From: Bradyrhizobium stylosanthis
GTDB lineage: Bacteria > Pseudomonadota > Alphaproteobacteria > Rhizobiales > Xanthobacteraceae
NCBI RefSeq assembly: GCF_001641335.1
Contig: NZ_LVEM01000001.1
Coordinates: forward strand, 1,338,580-1,402,579
Direction of reading: 5' to 3'
Length of the DNA: 64,000 nt
Numbering within the stretch: position 1 is the first letter of the stretch; each line of letters begins with the position of its first letter. The notes under the pieces are model-generated. The model was not told where the DNA came from and ran no database searches. It saw only the letters and a program-made list of their open reading frames with translations. The translations under genes were made by a program, and so were the position numbers. Of this stretch, positions 1 to 9,509 are shown in pieces.

Positions 1-1
1 G

Positions 2-1063
2 CTGCTCTGGCCGTTTGCGGCGGCGCGCCTCGCTCTGGATGCCTGTTTCTGGTGGATGGAGCGCGGACCGGCCGACCCGCCGGCCGACAGCAGCCTGCCC
101 TGGACCACGCCCGGCACAGTTGCGCTCGAGCTCGCAACCATGCGCCTGCGTGCCTGCGTGAAGGACCGGTCCGGCCAGCCGGCGCTGGTCTGCGCACCCT
201 ATGCGCTGCATCGGGCCCTGATTGCCGACTTCGCGCCGGGCCACAGCGTAGTGCAGTCGCTGCAAAATGGCGGCGTCGATCGGGTCTATCTCACCGACTG
301 GCGGTCGGCGACACCGGACATGCGCTACCTCTCGATCGACAGCTACCTTGGGGATCTCAACGTCGCCATCGACGAGATCGGTGCGCCGGTCGACCTCGTC
401 GGCCTGTGCCAGGGCGGCTGGCTGTCGCTGCTCTACGCGGCGCGGTTTCCGGCCAAGGTGCGGCGGCTGGTCCTGGTCGGCGCGCCGGTCGATCTGTCGA
501 TCGAGTCTTCGCTGTCCCGGCTCGCCCGCAACGCGCCGGAGCTGGTCTACGACCAGCTCGTCGCGCGCGGCGGCGGCAATGTCAGCGGCGAGGAGATGCT
601 GCGTTTCTGGTCGCGGACGCCAAGCCGCGAGGATATCGCGGCCGCTCTGCAAAGGGAGCTCGCGGACGAGGAGGGCGCGGCGCTGCTGGCACGCTTCGAC
701 CGGTGGAACGTGGAGACGCTCGATCTGCCGGGCACCTATTATCTCGAGATCGTCAACCGGATCTTCCGTGAGAACCGGATTGCCGGCGGCGACTTCGTCG
801 CGCTCGGGCGCCGGGTTGACCTGAAGGACGTCAAGGCGCCGGTCTTTCTGCTCGCAGGACTGGACGACGACGTGGTGCCGGCGACGCAGGCTCTTGCCAC
901 CGCCGCGCTCGTCGGCACGCCGCCGGCCTTCATTGCGGCGGCGTCCGAGCCGAGCAACCATCTCGGCCTGTTCATGGGCGCGCGGACCCATGCGCATGCC
1001 TGGCCCCGGATCGCGCAATGGCTGCGCGGCGACCTGTCCGGTGTGCTGGCCCGTAGCGCTTGA
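2..1063 (+). CDS. PHA-synthase-like alpha/beta hydrolase (5' end outside window)
   Basis: The reading frame is open from the first bases of the window, so the N-terminus is missing; about 353 codons are visible. The nucleophile elbow reads GLCQGG, the G-x-C-x-G-G form with a catalytic Cys found in polyhydroxyalkanoate synthases rather than the Ser of ordinary lipases. A likely catalytic Asp lies in LLAGLDDDVVP and the His in SNHLGLF near the C-terminus. This supports a PhaC-like or PHA-depolymerase-like acyltransferase/hydrolase acting on hydroxyacyl thioesters or polyester. The visible part is shorter than class I PhaC (about 580-600 residues), so it may be a short PhaC-like paralogue rather than the main synthase. 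The exact substrate cannot be told from sequence. Confidence 0.75.
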   Translation: MLWPFAAARLALDACFWWMERGPADPPADSSLPWTTPGTVALELATMRLRACVKDRSGQPALVCAPYALHRALIADFAPGHSVVQSLQNGGVDRVYLTDWRSATPDMRYLSIDSYLGDLNVAIDEIGAPVDLVGLCQGGWLSLLYAARFPAKVRRLVLVGAPVDLSIESSLSRLARNAPELVYDQLVARGGGNVSGEEMLRFWSRTPSREDIAAALQRELADEEGAALLARFDRWNVETLDLPGTYYLEIVNRIFRENRIAGGDFVALGRRVDLKDVKAPVFLLAGLDDDVVPATQALATAALVGTPPAFIAAASEPSNHLGLFMGARTHAHAWPRIAQWLRGDLSGVLARSA

Positions 1064-1201
1064 GATCGCCGGGATTGGCCCGGCCGGAGCGCAAATCCGT
1101 TATGCATGACGGCGGATGACCTGCACGGGGCGGGGTCCATAGGTTACATAAGAGGCAGAGCTGACGGCTGCGGCCGGCCGCGAAGAAATTAAGGGTACTG
1201 G

Positions 1202-3235
1202 ATGACTTTCCACTCGATCTACGCCCACGGATTTGCGCGCGTGGCGGCCTGCGTGACCACCTCCCATGTGGCTGATCCCTCGGCCAATGCGAAGGCCGTC
1301 CTGGCGGCGGCGAATGCCTGCCACGAGCAGTCGGTTGCGGTCGCCGTGTTTCCCGAACTGTGCCTGTCCGGCTACGCGATCGAGGACCTCGTGAAGCAGG
1401 ATCCGCTGCTCGATGCGGTCGAGCGCGGACTCGTCATGATCGTCGAGGCCTCCGCGGCGCTGATGACCGTGCTGATCGTGGGAGCGCCGCTGCGCTTTGG
1501 CCACCGCATCTACAATTGCGCCGTCGTCATCCACCGCGGCAACGTCCTTGGCGTCGTGCCGAAAAGCTACCTGCCGACCTATCGCGAGTTCTACGAGGGC
1601 CGCCATTTCGCCTCCGGCGCGGGGATCGCCGGCGAGAGCATTGCCTTTGGTGGTCTGCATGCTCCGTTCGGCGTCGATCTGCTGTTCGCCGCAGAGGACG
1701 TTCCGGGCCTGATCCTCGGCGTCGAGATCTGCGAGGACATGTGGATCCCGGTGACGCCGGCCTCCGAGCTGGCGCTGGCCGGTGCCAGCGTGCTGGTCAA
1801 TCTCTCGGGCAGCCCGATCACCATCGGCCGGGCCCGCTCGCGCGCGCTGTTGTGCCAGTCGACCTCGGCGCGCTGCCTTGCGGCCTACGTCTATTCCGCG
1901 GCCGGTGCCGGGGAGTCGACAACGGATCTGGCCTGGGATGGCCAGACGTCGATCTACGAGAACGGCGTGCTGCTGGCCGAGGGCGAGCGGTTCCGCCAGG
2001 GCGGCCAAGTCACCACGGCCGACGTCGACCTCGACCTGCTCAGGCAGGAGCGCGCCCTGATGGGCACGTTCGACGACAACCGCCGCCAGCGCGAGGCGTT
2101 CTTCCGCAAGGTGACGTTCACGCTGAAGCCGCCTTCCGGCGACATCGGTTTCCTGCGCAAGGTCGAGCGCTTTCCGTTCGTGCCGAGCGACGAGAGCCTC
2201 TTGGAGCAGGATTGCTACGAGGCCTACAACATCCAGGTCGCGGGCCTCGTGCAGCGCATGCGCGCGACCGGCACCAAGCGCGTCGTCATCGGCGTCTCCG
2301 GCGGCCTCGATTCCACGCATGCGCTCATCGTCGCTGCCAAGGCCGTCGATCTGCTCGGACTGCCGCGAGAGAACATCCTGGCCTACACCATGCCGGGCTT
2401 TGCCACCGGCAGCGAAAGCAAGACCAACGCGCTGGCGCTGATGAAGGCGTTGCAGACGACCTGGCAGGAGCTCGACATCCGCACCACCGCGACGCAGATG
2501 CTGAAGGACATCGGCCATCCCTTCGGTAAGGGCGAGAAGGTCTATGACGTCACCTTCGAGAACGTGCAGGCGGGCCTGCGCACGGACTATCTGTTCCGCC
2601 TCGCCAACCATCACGGCGGCATCGTCATCGGAACCGGCGACCTCTCCGAGCTCGCGCTCGGCTGGTGCACCTATGGCGTCGGCGACCAGATGGCGCATTA
2701 CAACGTCAACGCCGGCGTGCCGAAGACGCTGATCCAGCATCTGATCCGCTGGGTGATCGCCTCGAAGCAGTTCAGCGGCGACGTGAACCGGACGCTCGCC
2801 TCGATCCTGTCGGCCGAAATTTCGCCGGAACTGGTTCCGGTGCAGCCCGGCGAGAAGCCGCAGAGCACGGAAGCGTCCGTCGGTCCCTACGAGCTGCAGG
2901 ACTTCAACCTGTTCTACACGCTGCGTTTCGGCATGCGGCCGTCCAAGATCGCCTTCATGGCGCTCCAGGCGTGGAAGGACGTCGCCGGGGGCGAGTGGCC
3001 GCCGGCATTCCCGACCGACAAGCGAAGGGCTTATGACCTTGCCGAGATCCGGCGCTGGCTGGAGGTGTTCCTGCGCCGCTTCTTCGCCTTCAGCCAGTTC
3101 AAGCGCTCGGCCATGCCGAACGGCCCGAAGGTGTCGGCCGGCGGCTCCCTGTCGCCGCGGGGTGACTGGCGTGCGCCGTCGGATTCGAGCGCGGCGGCCT
3201 GGCTCGAGGATTTGGAGCGCAACGTACCGCATTGA
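1202..3235 (+). CDS. nadE: glutamine-dependent NAD+ synthetase
   Basis: 677 residues, the usual size of the two-domain, glutamine-using NadE. The N-terminal nitrilase-type glutaminase domain shows the Glu-Lys-Cys triad contexts [20 protein letters not shown] and GVEICEDMW. The C-terminal ATP-pyrophosphatase synthetase domain has the P-loop SGGLDST at residues 366-372. It amidates nicotinic acid adenine dinucleotide to NAD+, with ammonia channelled from glutamine, as the last step of NAD synthesis in the cytoplasm. The ATG is preceded by an AAGGG ribosome-binding site. A small GrlR-like gene follows 36 bp downstream and may be cotranscribed. Confidence 0.96.
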   Translation: MTFHSIYAHGFARVAACVTTSHVADPSANAKAVLAAANACHEQSVAVAVFPELCLSGYAIEDLVKQDPLLDAVERGLVMIVEASAALMTVLIVGAPLRFGHRIYNCAVVIHRGNVLGVVPKSYLPTYREFYEGRHFASGAGIAGESIAFGGLHAPFGVDLLFAAEDVPGLILGVEICEDMWIPVTPASELALAGASVLVNLSGSPITIGRARSRALLCQSTSARCLAAYVYSAAGAGESTTDLAWDGQTSIYENGVLLAEGERFRQGGQVTTADVDLDLLRQERALMGTFDDNRRQREAFFRKVTFTLKPPSGDIGFLRKVERFPFVPSDESLLEQDCYEAYNIQVAGLVQRMRATGTKRVVIGVSGGLDSTHALIVAAKAVDLLGLPRENILAYTMPGFATGSESKTNALALMKALQTTWQELDIRTTATQMLKDIGHPFGKGEKVYDVTFENVQAGLRTDYLFRLANHHGGIVIGTGDLSELALGWCTYGVGDQMAHYNVNAGVPKTLIQHLIRWVIASKQFSGDVNRTLASILSAEISPELVPVQPGEKPQSTEASVGPYELQDFNLFYTLRFGMRPSKIAFMALQAWKDVAGGEWPPAFPTDKRRAYDLAEIRRWLEVFLRRFFAFSQFKRSAMPNGPKVSAGGSLSPRGDWRAPSDSSAAAWLEDLERNVPH

Positions 3236-3271
3236 TTGGCGAGGACGGAGAGTTACAGGGGAGACGATCTG

Positions 3272-3655
3272 ATGTCGGCCGGGGCAGGCGAAGAAGCGGG
3301 TGAAGGGGCCAGCGTCGTCAACGGCCTCTACATCTTCGACATCAAAATGCGTGACGGCAAGCGGGGCCAGGCGAGGGGCGTCGTCGTGCTCTGCGACGGC
3401 CGCATCATGGGCGGCGACAGCTACTTCTACTACACCGGCAGCTACACCTTCCGGAACGGCAAATGGCGTGGCGACATGATCGTCAATCAGCACACCGAGG
3501 CGGTCGGCAGAACGCTCGCCTTCGGAGGCAGGGAAGTCACCTGCGGCTTTTCCGGCGATTATTTCGCGGGCGGCGGCGACATCGAGGGCATGGCGCTGGT
3601 CGGCAAGACCAGCGTGACCTTCACGGCGCGGCTGACGCTGCAGGACGCGATGTGA
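3272..3655 (+). CDS. small GrlR-like protein
   Basis: 127 residues with the start chosen at the ATG behind GGGGAG. The pattern is NGLYIFDIKM, then a Gly-Val-rich strand, GxIMGGDSYFYYTGSY and a later TFTARL strand. It resembles the beta-barrel fold family of GrlR (named for the negative regulator of the LEE type III secretion activator in enteric pathogens), in which an N-GLY start and GGDSxYYYxGxY core are typical. Homologues are widespread outside T3SS contexts, so the regulatory function should not be carried over. There is no signal peptide and no membrane segment. It lies directly behind nadE on the same strand. Confidence 0.65.
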   Translation: MSAGAGEEAGEGASVVNGLYIFDIKMRDGKRGQARGVVVLCDGRIMGGDSYFYYTGSYTFRNGKWRGDMIVNQHTEAVGRTLAFGGREVTCGFSGDYFAGGGDIEGMALVGKTSVTFTARLTLQDAM

Positions 3656-4108
3656 GCTGACGCTCGGCGCGAACTGCTTCGCGGCAAGCACATGTGGATC
3701 TGGGAATATCTGGCGTGCCCGCGCTGATGGAAAGCGCGAGGTCCGGAGTGCCTAGGAGTCCGGACCTCGTCACCTTGCCCCAGCCTTCGATCCCCCGCCC
3801 CAGTTGGTCCCCCAACCCCTTGGTGCGCGATCAGAGGGTGATGCCCTTGGAAGTGGCCGCCGATCGATGTCGCGCGATGTACGCGAGATCGGGATAGGAT
3901 TCCATTCCGGATCACTACGGACACGATTGAGCTTGCTTCTGCGGCAAACTGCACGCGGCTGCATCGACGGCGGCGCCGCTGCACAAGATCGATGCTGCCG
4001 CTGTTCGGGATGTCCACATCTGCCCGCTGCTGCGGAACATCGATTTCACGGGCCTGTCACTGAACTGGTCTAGCGCTGCTCCCGTCATCGCAGACGAAGG
4101 AGCAAGCC
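3656..4108. other. intergenic region
   Basis: About 450 bp between the GrlR-like gene and the TIM-barrel gene. I see no credible protein; the short frames here lack ribosome-binding sites and family features. It holds one strong hairpin (3737-3769), and the right end presumably carries the promoter of the transporter operon that starts at 4109 behind an AAGGAG site. Confidence 0.6.
3737..3769. repeat. perfect 11-bp inverted repeat (possible terminator)
   Basis: Arms CGAGGTCCGGA (3737-3747) and TCCGGACCTCG (3759-3769) are exact complements around an 11-nt loop that contains CCTAGG. It lies about 80 bp past the GrlR-like stop. No T-run follows on either strand, so it is either a weak terminator or an intergenic palindromic element. 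Confidence 0.6.
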
Positions 4109-4924
4109 ATGTCGAAGCCGGTGTTGGGCGCCGCATTGTCCATCAAGTCGATCCCCGCGCATCGTGACTGGCTGCTGGAGCGGCAGCGCGATCTCGAGAT
4201 TCAGGATTTCTTCCGCGCCGATTTGCTCGATGGCGACTGGCGCAGCGCCGCCGGCGAAATCAAGCAGATGCTCGCGGGCCATACCGGCCGCCTCGGCATT
4301 CACGGGCCATTCTGGGGTTTCAAGATCGACAGTCACGACCCGATGATCCGCCAGGCCGTGACCAAGCGCCTGCTGCAGGGGCTGGAAGCCGCCGAATTCC
4401 TGGGCGCGACGCAGATGGTGATCCATTCGCCGTTCACGACCTGGGACCACAATAATCTCGACCTCTATCCCGAGAACCGCACCAACATCGTCGAACGCGT
4501 CAAGGCGACGCTCGCCGACGTGATCGCGCGCGCCGAGACGATCGGCTGCGAGATCGTGGTCGAGAACATCGAGGACAAGGATCCGCGTGACCGCGTGCGG
4601 CTCGCCAAGGCGCTCGAAAGCAGCAAGGTTCGCGTCTCGCTCGACACCGGTCATGCCAACTACGCCCACATCTCCACCGGCGCGCCGCCGGTCGACTATT
4701 ACGTCGAGACCGCCGGCGACATGCTGACGCATGTCCACCTCCAGGACACCGACGGCTTCGCCGACCGGCACTGGGCGCCGGGCGAAGGCAACATCCCGTG
4801 GGTCGCCGTCTTCCGCGCGCTGGGACGGCTGACCTCGAACCCGCGGCTGATCCTGGAACTCCGCAACCACGACGACGTCCGCAAGGGCGCAGCGCATCTC
4901 GCCGCGCGCGGTCTCGCCGAATAA
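4109..4924 (+). CDS. sugar phosphate isomerase/epimerase-like TIM barrel protein
   Basis: 271 residues of the xylose-isomerase-like TIM barrel (AP endonuclease 2 / IolE-type) superfamily. Candidate divalent-metal ligands stand at strand ends: IVVENIED, VSLDTGHAN, THVHLQDTDG and LILELRNHDD, spaced as in this fold. The substrate is unknown. It is the first gene of a same-strand run with a dipeptide-type ABC importer (30 bp to the binding protein), so it may act on the imported compound or simply share the operon. A good AAGGAG ribosome-binding site lies 6 bp before the ATG. There is no signal peptide, so it is cytoplasmic. Confidence 0.8.
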   Translation: MSKPVLGAALSIKSIPAHRDWLLERQRDLEIQDFFRADLLDGDWRSAAGEIKQMLAGHTGRLGIHGPFWGFKIDSHDPMIRQAVTKRLLQGLEAAEFLGATQMVIHSPFTTWDHNNLDLYPENRTNIVERVKATLADVIARAETIGCEIVVENIEDKDPRDRVRLAKALESSKVRVSLDTGHANYAHISTGAPPVDYYVETAGDMLTHVHLQDTDGFADRHWAPGEGNIPWVAVFRALGRLTSNPRLILELRNHDDVRKGAAHLAARGLAE

Positions 4925-4954
4925 CCGACATCACAGAGGGCAGGGGCTATTGCC

Positions 4955-6592
4955 ATGACCAAACTCACCCGTCGCACCATCCTGAAGACCGGCGGCGCGG
5001 CCGCAGGCACGCTGCTGCTGCCGCGCTTTGCGATCGCGCAGGCCGACAACCGTCCGTCGGTGACCATCGCCGTCCAGAAGGTGACCAATTCGAACGTGCT
5101 CGACGTGCTGCGCGAGCAGTCCAATGTCGGCGAGCGCGTGTTCTTCTCCTCGATCTGGGAAGGCCTGATCTCCAAGAACTGGCGTGGCAGTCTCGAAGCC
5201 GTGCCCGGTCTTGCCACCGAGTGGCGCCGCATCGACGACCAGACCGTCGAGGTGAAGCTGCGTCAGGGCGTCAAGTTCCACAATGGTGACGAGCTGACGT
5301 CGGAAGACGTGGTCTTCACCTTCAGCCGCCAGCGCATGTTCGGCGAGACCGAGGCCAAGAGCCGCAGCACCATCCAGGCCTTCGAGAAGATCCCGACGCC
5401 GCGCCCGGGCAAGGAGCTGCCGCCTGACGTTCCCGCCGTTGCCCGCCGCATCTGGCCGGACCTTGTGCGCGTCGACGCCGTCGACAAGTATACGGTGCGC
5501 TTCTACAACGCGACGCCCGACGTCACCATCGAGGGCCGGCTGTCGCGCTACGGCTCCGACATCGCAAACCGCCGCGCCTGGGAAGAGTCCGCGAGCTATC
5601 TCGACTGGGCCCGCAAGCCGATCACGACAGGTCCGTACAAGGTCGTCGAGCTCAAGCCCGACGTGTCGCTGACCTTAGAGGCCCACGACGAATATTGGGG
5701 CGGCCGTCCGCCGCTCAAGCGCATCCGTTTCCTCGAAGTCCCCGAGGTCGCGAGCCGCATCAACGGCCTCTTGTCGGGCGAATACCAGTTCGCCTGCGAC
5801 ATCCCGCCGGACCAGATCGCCGGCATCGAGAAGAACACCGCGTTCGAAGTGCAGGGCGGCACCATCCTCAATCACCGCCTCACCGTGTTCGACAAGAACC
5901 ACGCCGTGCTCGCCAATCCTCTGGTCAGGCGCGCCTTTACCCACGCGATCGACCGCCAGGCCATCGTCGACAGCCTGTGGGCCGGCCGCACCCGCGTGCC
6001 GAAGGGCTTGCAGTGGGAGTTCTACGGCGACATGTTCAACGCCGACTGGAGCGTGCCCGCCTACGATCCCAAGCTCGCGCAGGATCTCTTGAAGCAGGCC
6101 AATTACAAGGGCGATCCGATTCCCTATCGCCTGCTCAACAACTACTACACCAACCAGGTCGCGACCGCGCAGGTTCTGGTCGAGATGTGGAAGTCGGTCG
6201 GCCTCAACGTGCAGATCGAGACCAAGGAGAACTGGTCGCAGATCATGGAGCGTGCGCCGAGCCGCGCGGTGCGCGACTGGTCGAATTCGGCCGCCTTCAA
6301 CGATCCGGTGTCCTCGCTGGTCGCCCAGCATGGGCCGAACGGCCAGCAGCAGCAGATCGGCGAATGGACCAATGCCGAGCTGAACACGCTCTCGGAGTTC
6401 CTGGAGACTTCGACCGACCGGGCCGCACGCAAGAAGGCGTTCCGCCGCATGCTCGAGATCGCCGAACGCGAGGATCCCGCCTACACGGTGCTGCACCAGA
6501 ACGCGACCTTCACGGCCAAGCCGAAATCGATCAAGTGGAAGGCGGCGCCCGCCTTCGCGATGGATTTCCGCGCCGGCAATTTCGAGGTCTGA
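4955..6592 (+). CDS. dipeptide/oligopeptide-type ABC transporter substrate-binding protein
   Basis: 545 residues of the family 5 (DppA/OppA) extracellular solute-binding proteins. A twin-arginine signal is visible (LTRRTILKTG followed by a hydrophobic Ala/Gly/Leu stretch and FAIAQA), so it probably reaches the periplasm by the Tat route. Family features include the early FSSIWEGLISKNW and TVEVKLRQGVKFHNGD blocks and VVFTFSRQ. It heads the transport genes that follow, with ATPases, then permeases, all on the same strand. The ligand could be peptides, opines, glycosides or other compounds; the family is broad. Confidence 0.92.
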   Translation: MTKLTRRTILKTGGAAAGTLLLPRFAIAQADNRPSVTIAVQKVTNSNVLDVLREQSNVGERVFFSSIWEGLISKNWRGSLEAVPGLATEWRRIDDQTVEVKLRQGVKFHNGDELTSEDVVFTFSRQRMFGETEAKSRSTIQAFEKIPTPRPGKELPPDVPAVARRIWPDLVRVDAVDKYTVRFYNATPDVTIEGRLSRYGSDIANRRAWEESASYLDWARKPITTGPYKVVELKPDVSLTLEAHDEYWGGRPPLKRIRFLEVPEVASRINGLLSGEYQFACDIPPDQIAGIEKNTAFEVQGGTILNHRLTVFDKNHAVLANPLVRRAFTHAIDRQAIVDSLWAGRTRVPKGLQWEFYGDMFNADWSVPAYDPKLAQDLLKQANYKGDPIPYRLLNNYYTNQVATAQVLVEMWKSVGLNVQIETKENWSQIMERAPSRAVRDWSNSAAFNDPVSSLVAQHGPNGQQQQIGEWTNAELNTLSEFLETSTDRAARKKAFRRMLEIAEREDPAYTVLHQNATFTAKPKSIKWKAAPAFAMDFRAGNFEV

Positions 6593-6594
6593 CG

Positions 6595-7578
6595 GTGTCG
6601 CCGCTGGTCAGCATCCAGGGCCTCAGCGTCGCGTTCAACGGCGTGCCGGTCCTGCGCGGTGTCGACATCGCTCTCGGCAAGGGCGAGGCCCTCGGCCTCG
6701 TCGGCGAGTCCGGCTCCGGCAAGTCGGTGACCTGGCTTGCTGCGCTTGGCCTGTTGCCCCGGCATGCCCGGGTATCGGGCTCGGTGCGGCTCGACGGACG
6801 CGAGCTCCTGGGCGCGCCGGCAACTGAGCTTGATCGCGTCAGGGGCGGGCGGGTTGCCATGATCTTCCAGGACCCGGCAAGCGCGCTCAACCCGGTGCTG
6901 ACAATCCGCAAACAACTCTGCGAAGCGCTGGCGCTGCATCGCGATCTCCAGGGCGAGGCGGTGAAGGCCGAAGCCAAGCGCCTGCTCGACCTCGTCGGCA
7001 TTCCCGATGCGGCGCGCCGGCTGTCCGCCTATCCGCACGAGTTTTCGGGCGGCCAGGTCCAGCGCATCATGATCGCGATGGCACTCGCCGGAAATCCCGA
7101 TGTCCTGATCGCGGACGAGCCGACCACGGCGCTCGATGCCACCATCCAGGCGCAGATTCTTGAGCTGCTCTCGACCATCCGCCGCGAGATGAGCATGGCG
7201 ATGGTGCTGATCAGCCACGACCTCGGCGTCGTCGCCGAGAACTGCGACCGCGTCGCCGTGATGTATGCCGGCCGGATCGTCGAACAGGCGCCCAGCAACC
7301 AGCTCTTCGCCGATCCCGTGCACCCTTACGCGCAGGGCCTGATCGGCGCGCTGCCGCCGCTCGACGGGCCGCGCCGCCGCCTCACCGCCATCCCCGGCAC
7401 TGTGCCCGATCCCGCGCACATGCCCGGCGGCTGTGCCTTCGCGCCGCGCTGCGCGTTGGCGGAAGAGGCCTGCGGCCTTGGCGCGCCCAGCCTGGCGCCG
7501 ATTGCGAACGACCGGACCGTTGCCTGCATCCGCGCCGAAGCCTCGCGGCGGGCGCTGCTCGGAATCGCCGCCGAATGA
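6595..7578 (+). CDS. ABC transporter ATP-binding protein (DppD-like)
   Basis: 327 residues starting at a GTG two bases after the binding-protein stop. Walker A is GESGSGKS (about residue 37), the signature is FSGGQVQR, and Walker B is [12 protein letters not shown] followed by the H-loop LISHDLG. The C-terminal extension has HPYAQGL and a Cys-containing GCAFAPRC block typical of oligopeptide/dipeptide transport ATPases. It pairs with the next gene as the heteromeric ATPase of the importer. Its stop overlaps the next start as ATGA, implying translational coupling. Confidence 0.93.
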   Translation: MSPLVSIQGLSVAFNGVPVLRGVDIALGKGEALGLVGESGSGKSVTWLAALGLLPRHARVSGSVRLDGRELLGAPATELDRVRGGRVAMIFQDPASALNPVLTIRKQLCEALALHRDLQGEAVKAEAKRLLDLVGIPDAARRLSAYPHEFSGGQVQRIMIAMALAGNPDVLIADEPTTALDATIQAQILELLSTIRREMSMAMVLISHDLGVVAENCDRVAVMYAGRIVEQAPSNQLFADPVHPYAQGLIGALPPLDGPRRRLTAIPGTVPDPAHMPGGCAFAPRCALAEEACGLGAPSLAPIANDRTVACIRAEASRRALLGIAAE

Positions 7579-8567
7579 GCCCGCCGCTCGTCGAAGTGTC
7601 CGGGATCTCGCGCAGCTACGCCATGCGCTCCGGAATGTTCGGTCGCAGTACCGCCGTCCATGCGGTCGACGGCGTGTCGCTGGCGATCGCCAAGGGCGAA
7701 ACCCTGGGCCTCGTCGGCGAGTCCGGTTCGGGCAAGTCCACCACCGGCCGCATCGTGCTCGGCCTCGAGCCGCCCGACCGCGGCGAGGTGCGGTTCGACG
7801 GCAAGCCGATGGCCACACCGGGGACCGCTGCATGGCGTGCACAACGTGCGCGCATGCAAATGATCTTCCAGGATCCGCTGGGCGCGCTGGACCGGCGCCT
7901 GCCGGTTGCGACGCAGATCCGCGAGCCGCTCGACATTCATGGTCTCGGGTCTTCTGCCGAGCGCGAAGACCGCGTCCGCGAATTGCTGCGCGCGGTCGAG
8001 CTGACGCCGGCGCATGGCGCACGCTATCCCGGCGCGCTCTCGGGCGGGCAGCGTCAGCGCATCGTGCTGGCGCGGGCGCTGGCGACGAAGCCGGATTTCC
8101 TGGTCTGCGACGAGCCGGTCAGCGCGCTCGACGTCTCGATCCAGGCACAGGTGGTGAACCTGCTGTGCGATCTTCAGGTCCAGCTATCGCTGACGCTGCT
8201 GTTCATCAGCCACGATCTGCGCGTCGTCAGGCAGATCAGCAATGTCGTCGCCGTGATGTATCTCGGCCGCATCGTCGAAATCGGCAGCGCCGATGATCTC
8301 TTTGCGCGCCCCGAGCATCCCTACACGCAGGCGCTGGTCTCGGCCTCGCCCGCGCCGGGCCGCCGCAGCGCCGGCCGCATCGTGCTGGCGGGCGATCCGC
8401 CGAACCCGGCGGCGCGTCCGCAAGGCTGCGCGTTCCATCCGCGCTGCCCGCGCGCGATCGCGCGCTGTGCGAGCGAGGTGCCGGTACTCTCGGCCGTCGG
8501 CGGCGACAGGCAGGTCGCCTGCCATCTCGTCACCGGGCCGCGGGTTGAAAGGCGGGATGCGGCGTGA
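7575..8567 (+). CDS. ABC transporter ATP-binding protein (DppF-like)
   Basis: 330 residues. Walker [10 protein letters not shown], signature LSGGQRQRI, Walker B FLVCDEPVSALD and H-loop FISHDLR are all intact. The C-terminal HPYTQAL and GCAFHPRCP blocks place it with the DppF/OppF half of peptide-type importers. It overlaps the upstream ATPase by 4 bp and the downstream permease by one base, a tightly coupled operon. Confidence 0.93.
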   Translation: MSPPLVEVSGISRSYAMRSGMFGRSTAVHAVDGVSLAIAKGETLGLVGESGSGKSTTGRIVLGLEPPDRGEVRFDGKPMATPGTAAWRAQRARMQMIFQDPLGALDRRLPVATQIREPLDIHGLGSSAEREDRVRELLRAVELTPAHGARYPGALSGGQRQRIVLARALATKPDFLVCDEPVSALDVSIQAQVVNLLCDLQVQLSLTLLFISHDLRVVRQISNVVAVMYLGRIVEIGSADDLFARPEHPYTQALVSASPAPGRRSAGRIVLAGDPPNPAARPQGCAFHPRCPRAIARCASEVPVLSAVGGDRQVACHLVTGPRVERRDAA

Positions 8568-9496
8568 TGGGACGCTATGTCGCCATTCGCATCGGACGCG
8601 CGGCGCTGACCATCGTGCTGGTCGTGACCTTTGCCTTCGTGGTGCTGCGCCTCTCCGGCGATCCAGCTCTGATGATCCTGGGACCCGAGGCGCCGCCCGA
8701 AGTAATCGCAGCCTTCCGCAAGGCCTGGGGGCTCGATGATCCCATCTGGCTCCAATATCTCGATTACTTCCGCGCGATCGCGCAGGGCGAGCTCGGCCGC
8801 TCCATGCGCGATGGGCGGCCCGCGATCCAGCTGGTGCTGGAACGCATCCCGGCCACGCTGGCGCTGACCTTGCCGGCCTTCTTCTTCAAGGTCGCGCTCG
8901 GCGTTCCCGCCGGGATCTACGCCGCGCTGCATCGGGGCTCGGGCATTGATCGCGCCGTGATGATGACGGCGGTCGCGGGCTTCACGGTGCCGAGCTTCGT
9001 GCTGGCCTTGCTGCTGGTCCTCGTCTTCGCCGTGCAGCTCGGCTGGCTGCCCTCGGGTGGGCAGGACAGCTGGCGTCATGCCATCCTGCCCATCGTGACG
9101 CTCAGCCTCGGCGGCGCTGCGGTGCTGGCGCGGTTCACCCGTAGCGCGATGCTGGAGGTACTGGGCCAGCCCTACATCCGCACCGCCTCGGCCAAGGGCG
9201 TGCCGTGGCGCAAGGTGGTGACCTCGCATGCGTTGCCGAACGCGGCGATCCCGACCGTGACCATCCTGGGCTTCATGGTGGGCACGCTGATCGCGGGCGC
9301 GGTCGTGGTCGAGAGCGTGTTCGCCTGGCCGGGAGTAGGGCGCCTCCTCGTCGTCGCCGTCGCCAACCGCGACCTTGCCGTCGTGCAATGCATCCTGCTG
9401 CTGGTGGCGATGACCATGGTGACGTCCAACCTGATCGTCGACTTCCTCTACGGCTTCCTCGATCCGCGGCTGCGCGCCAAAGGGGCTCACGCATGA
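8567..9496 (+). CDS. ABC transporter permease (DppB-like)
   Basis: 309 residues from the ATG that overlaps the ATPase stop by one base; a GTG one codon earlier is an alternative. It has an N-terminal membrane segment (IGRAALTIVLVVTFAFVVL), a periplasmic GDPA and ELGRSM segment, and four or five further hydrophobic helices. The EAA-type loop reads YIRTASAKGVPWRKVVTSHALPNA with the conserved Gly. It is the DppB-type transmembrane partner of the next gene. Confidence 0.92.
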   Translation: MGRYVAIRIGRAALTIVLVVTFAFVVLRLSGDPALMILGPEAPPEVIAAFRKAWGLDDPIWLQYLDYFRAIAQGELGRSMRDGRPAIQLVLERIPATLALTLPAFFFKVALGVPAGIYAALHRGSGIDRAVMMTAVAGFTVPSFVLALLLVLVFAVQLGWLPSGGQDSWRHAILPIVTLSLGGAAVLARFTRSAMLEVLGQPYIRTASAKGVPWRKVVTSHALPNAAIPTVTILGFMVGTLIAGAVVVESVFAWPGVGRLLVVAVANRDLAVVQCILLLVAMTMVTSNLIVDFLYGFLDPRLRAKGAHA

Positions 9497-9509
9497 AGCG
9501 AGGGCACGC

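Noticed and set aside
1100..3691. 863-codon open frame on the reverse strand across nadE
   Set aside because: It is antisense to a protein with full NadE motifs; its product is rich in Arg/Ala/His/Asp repeats typical of the mirror frame of GC-rich genes and shows no domain.
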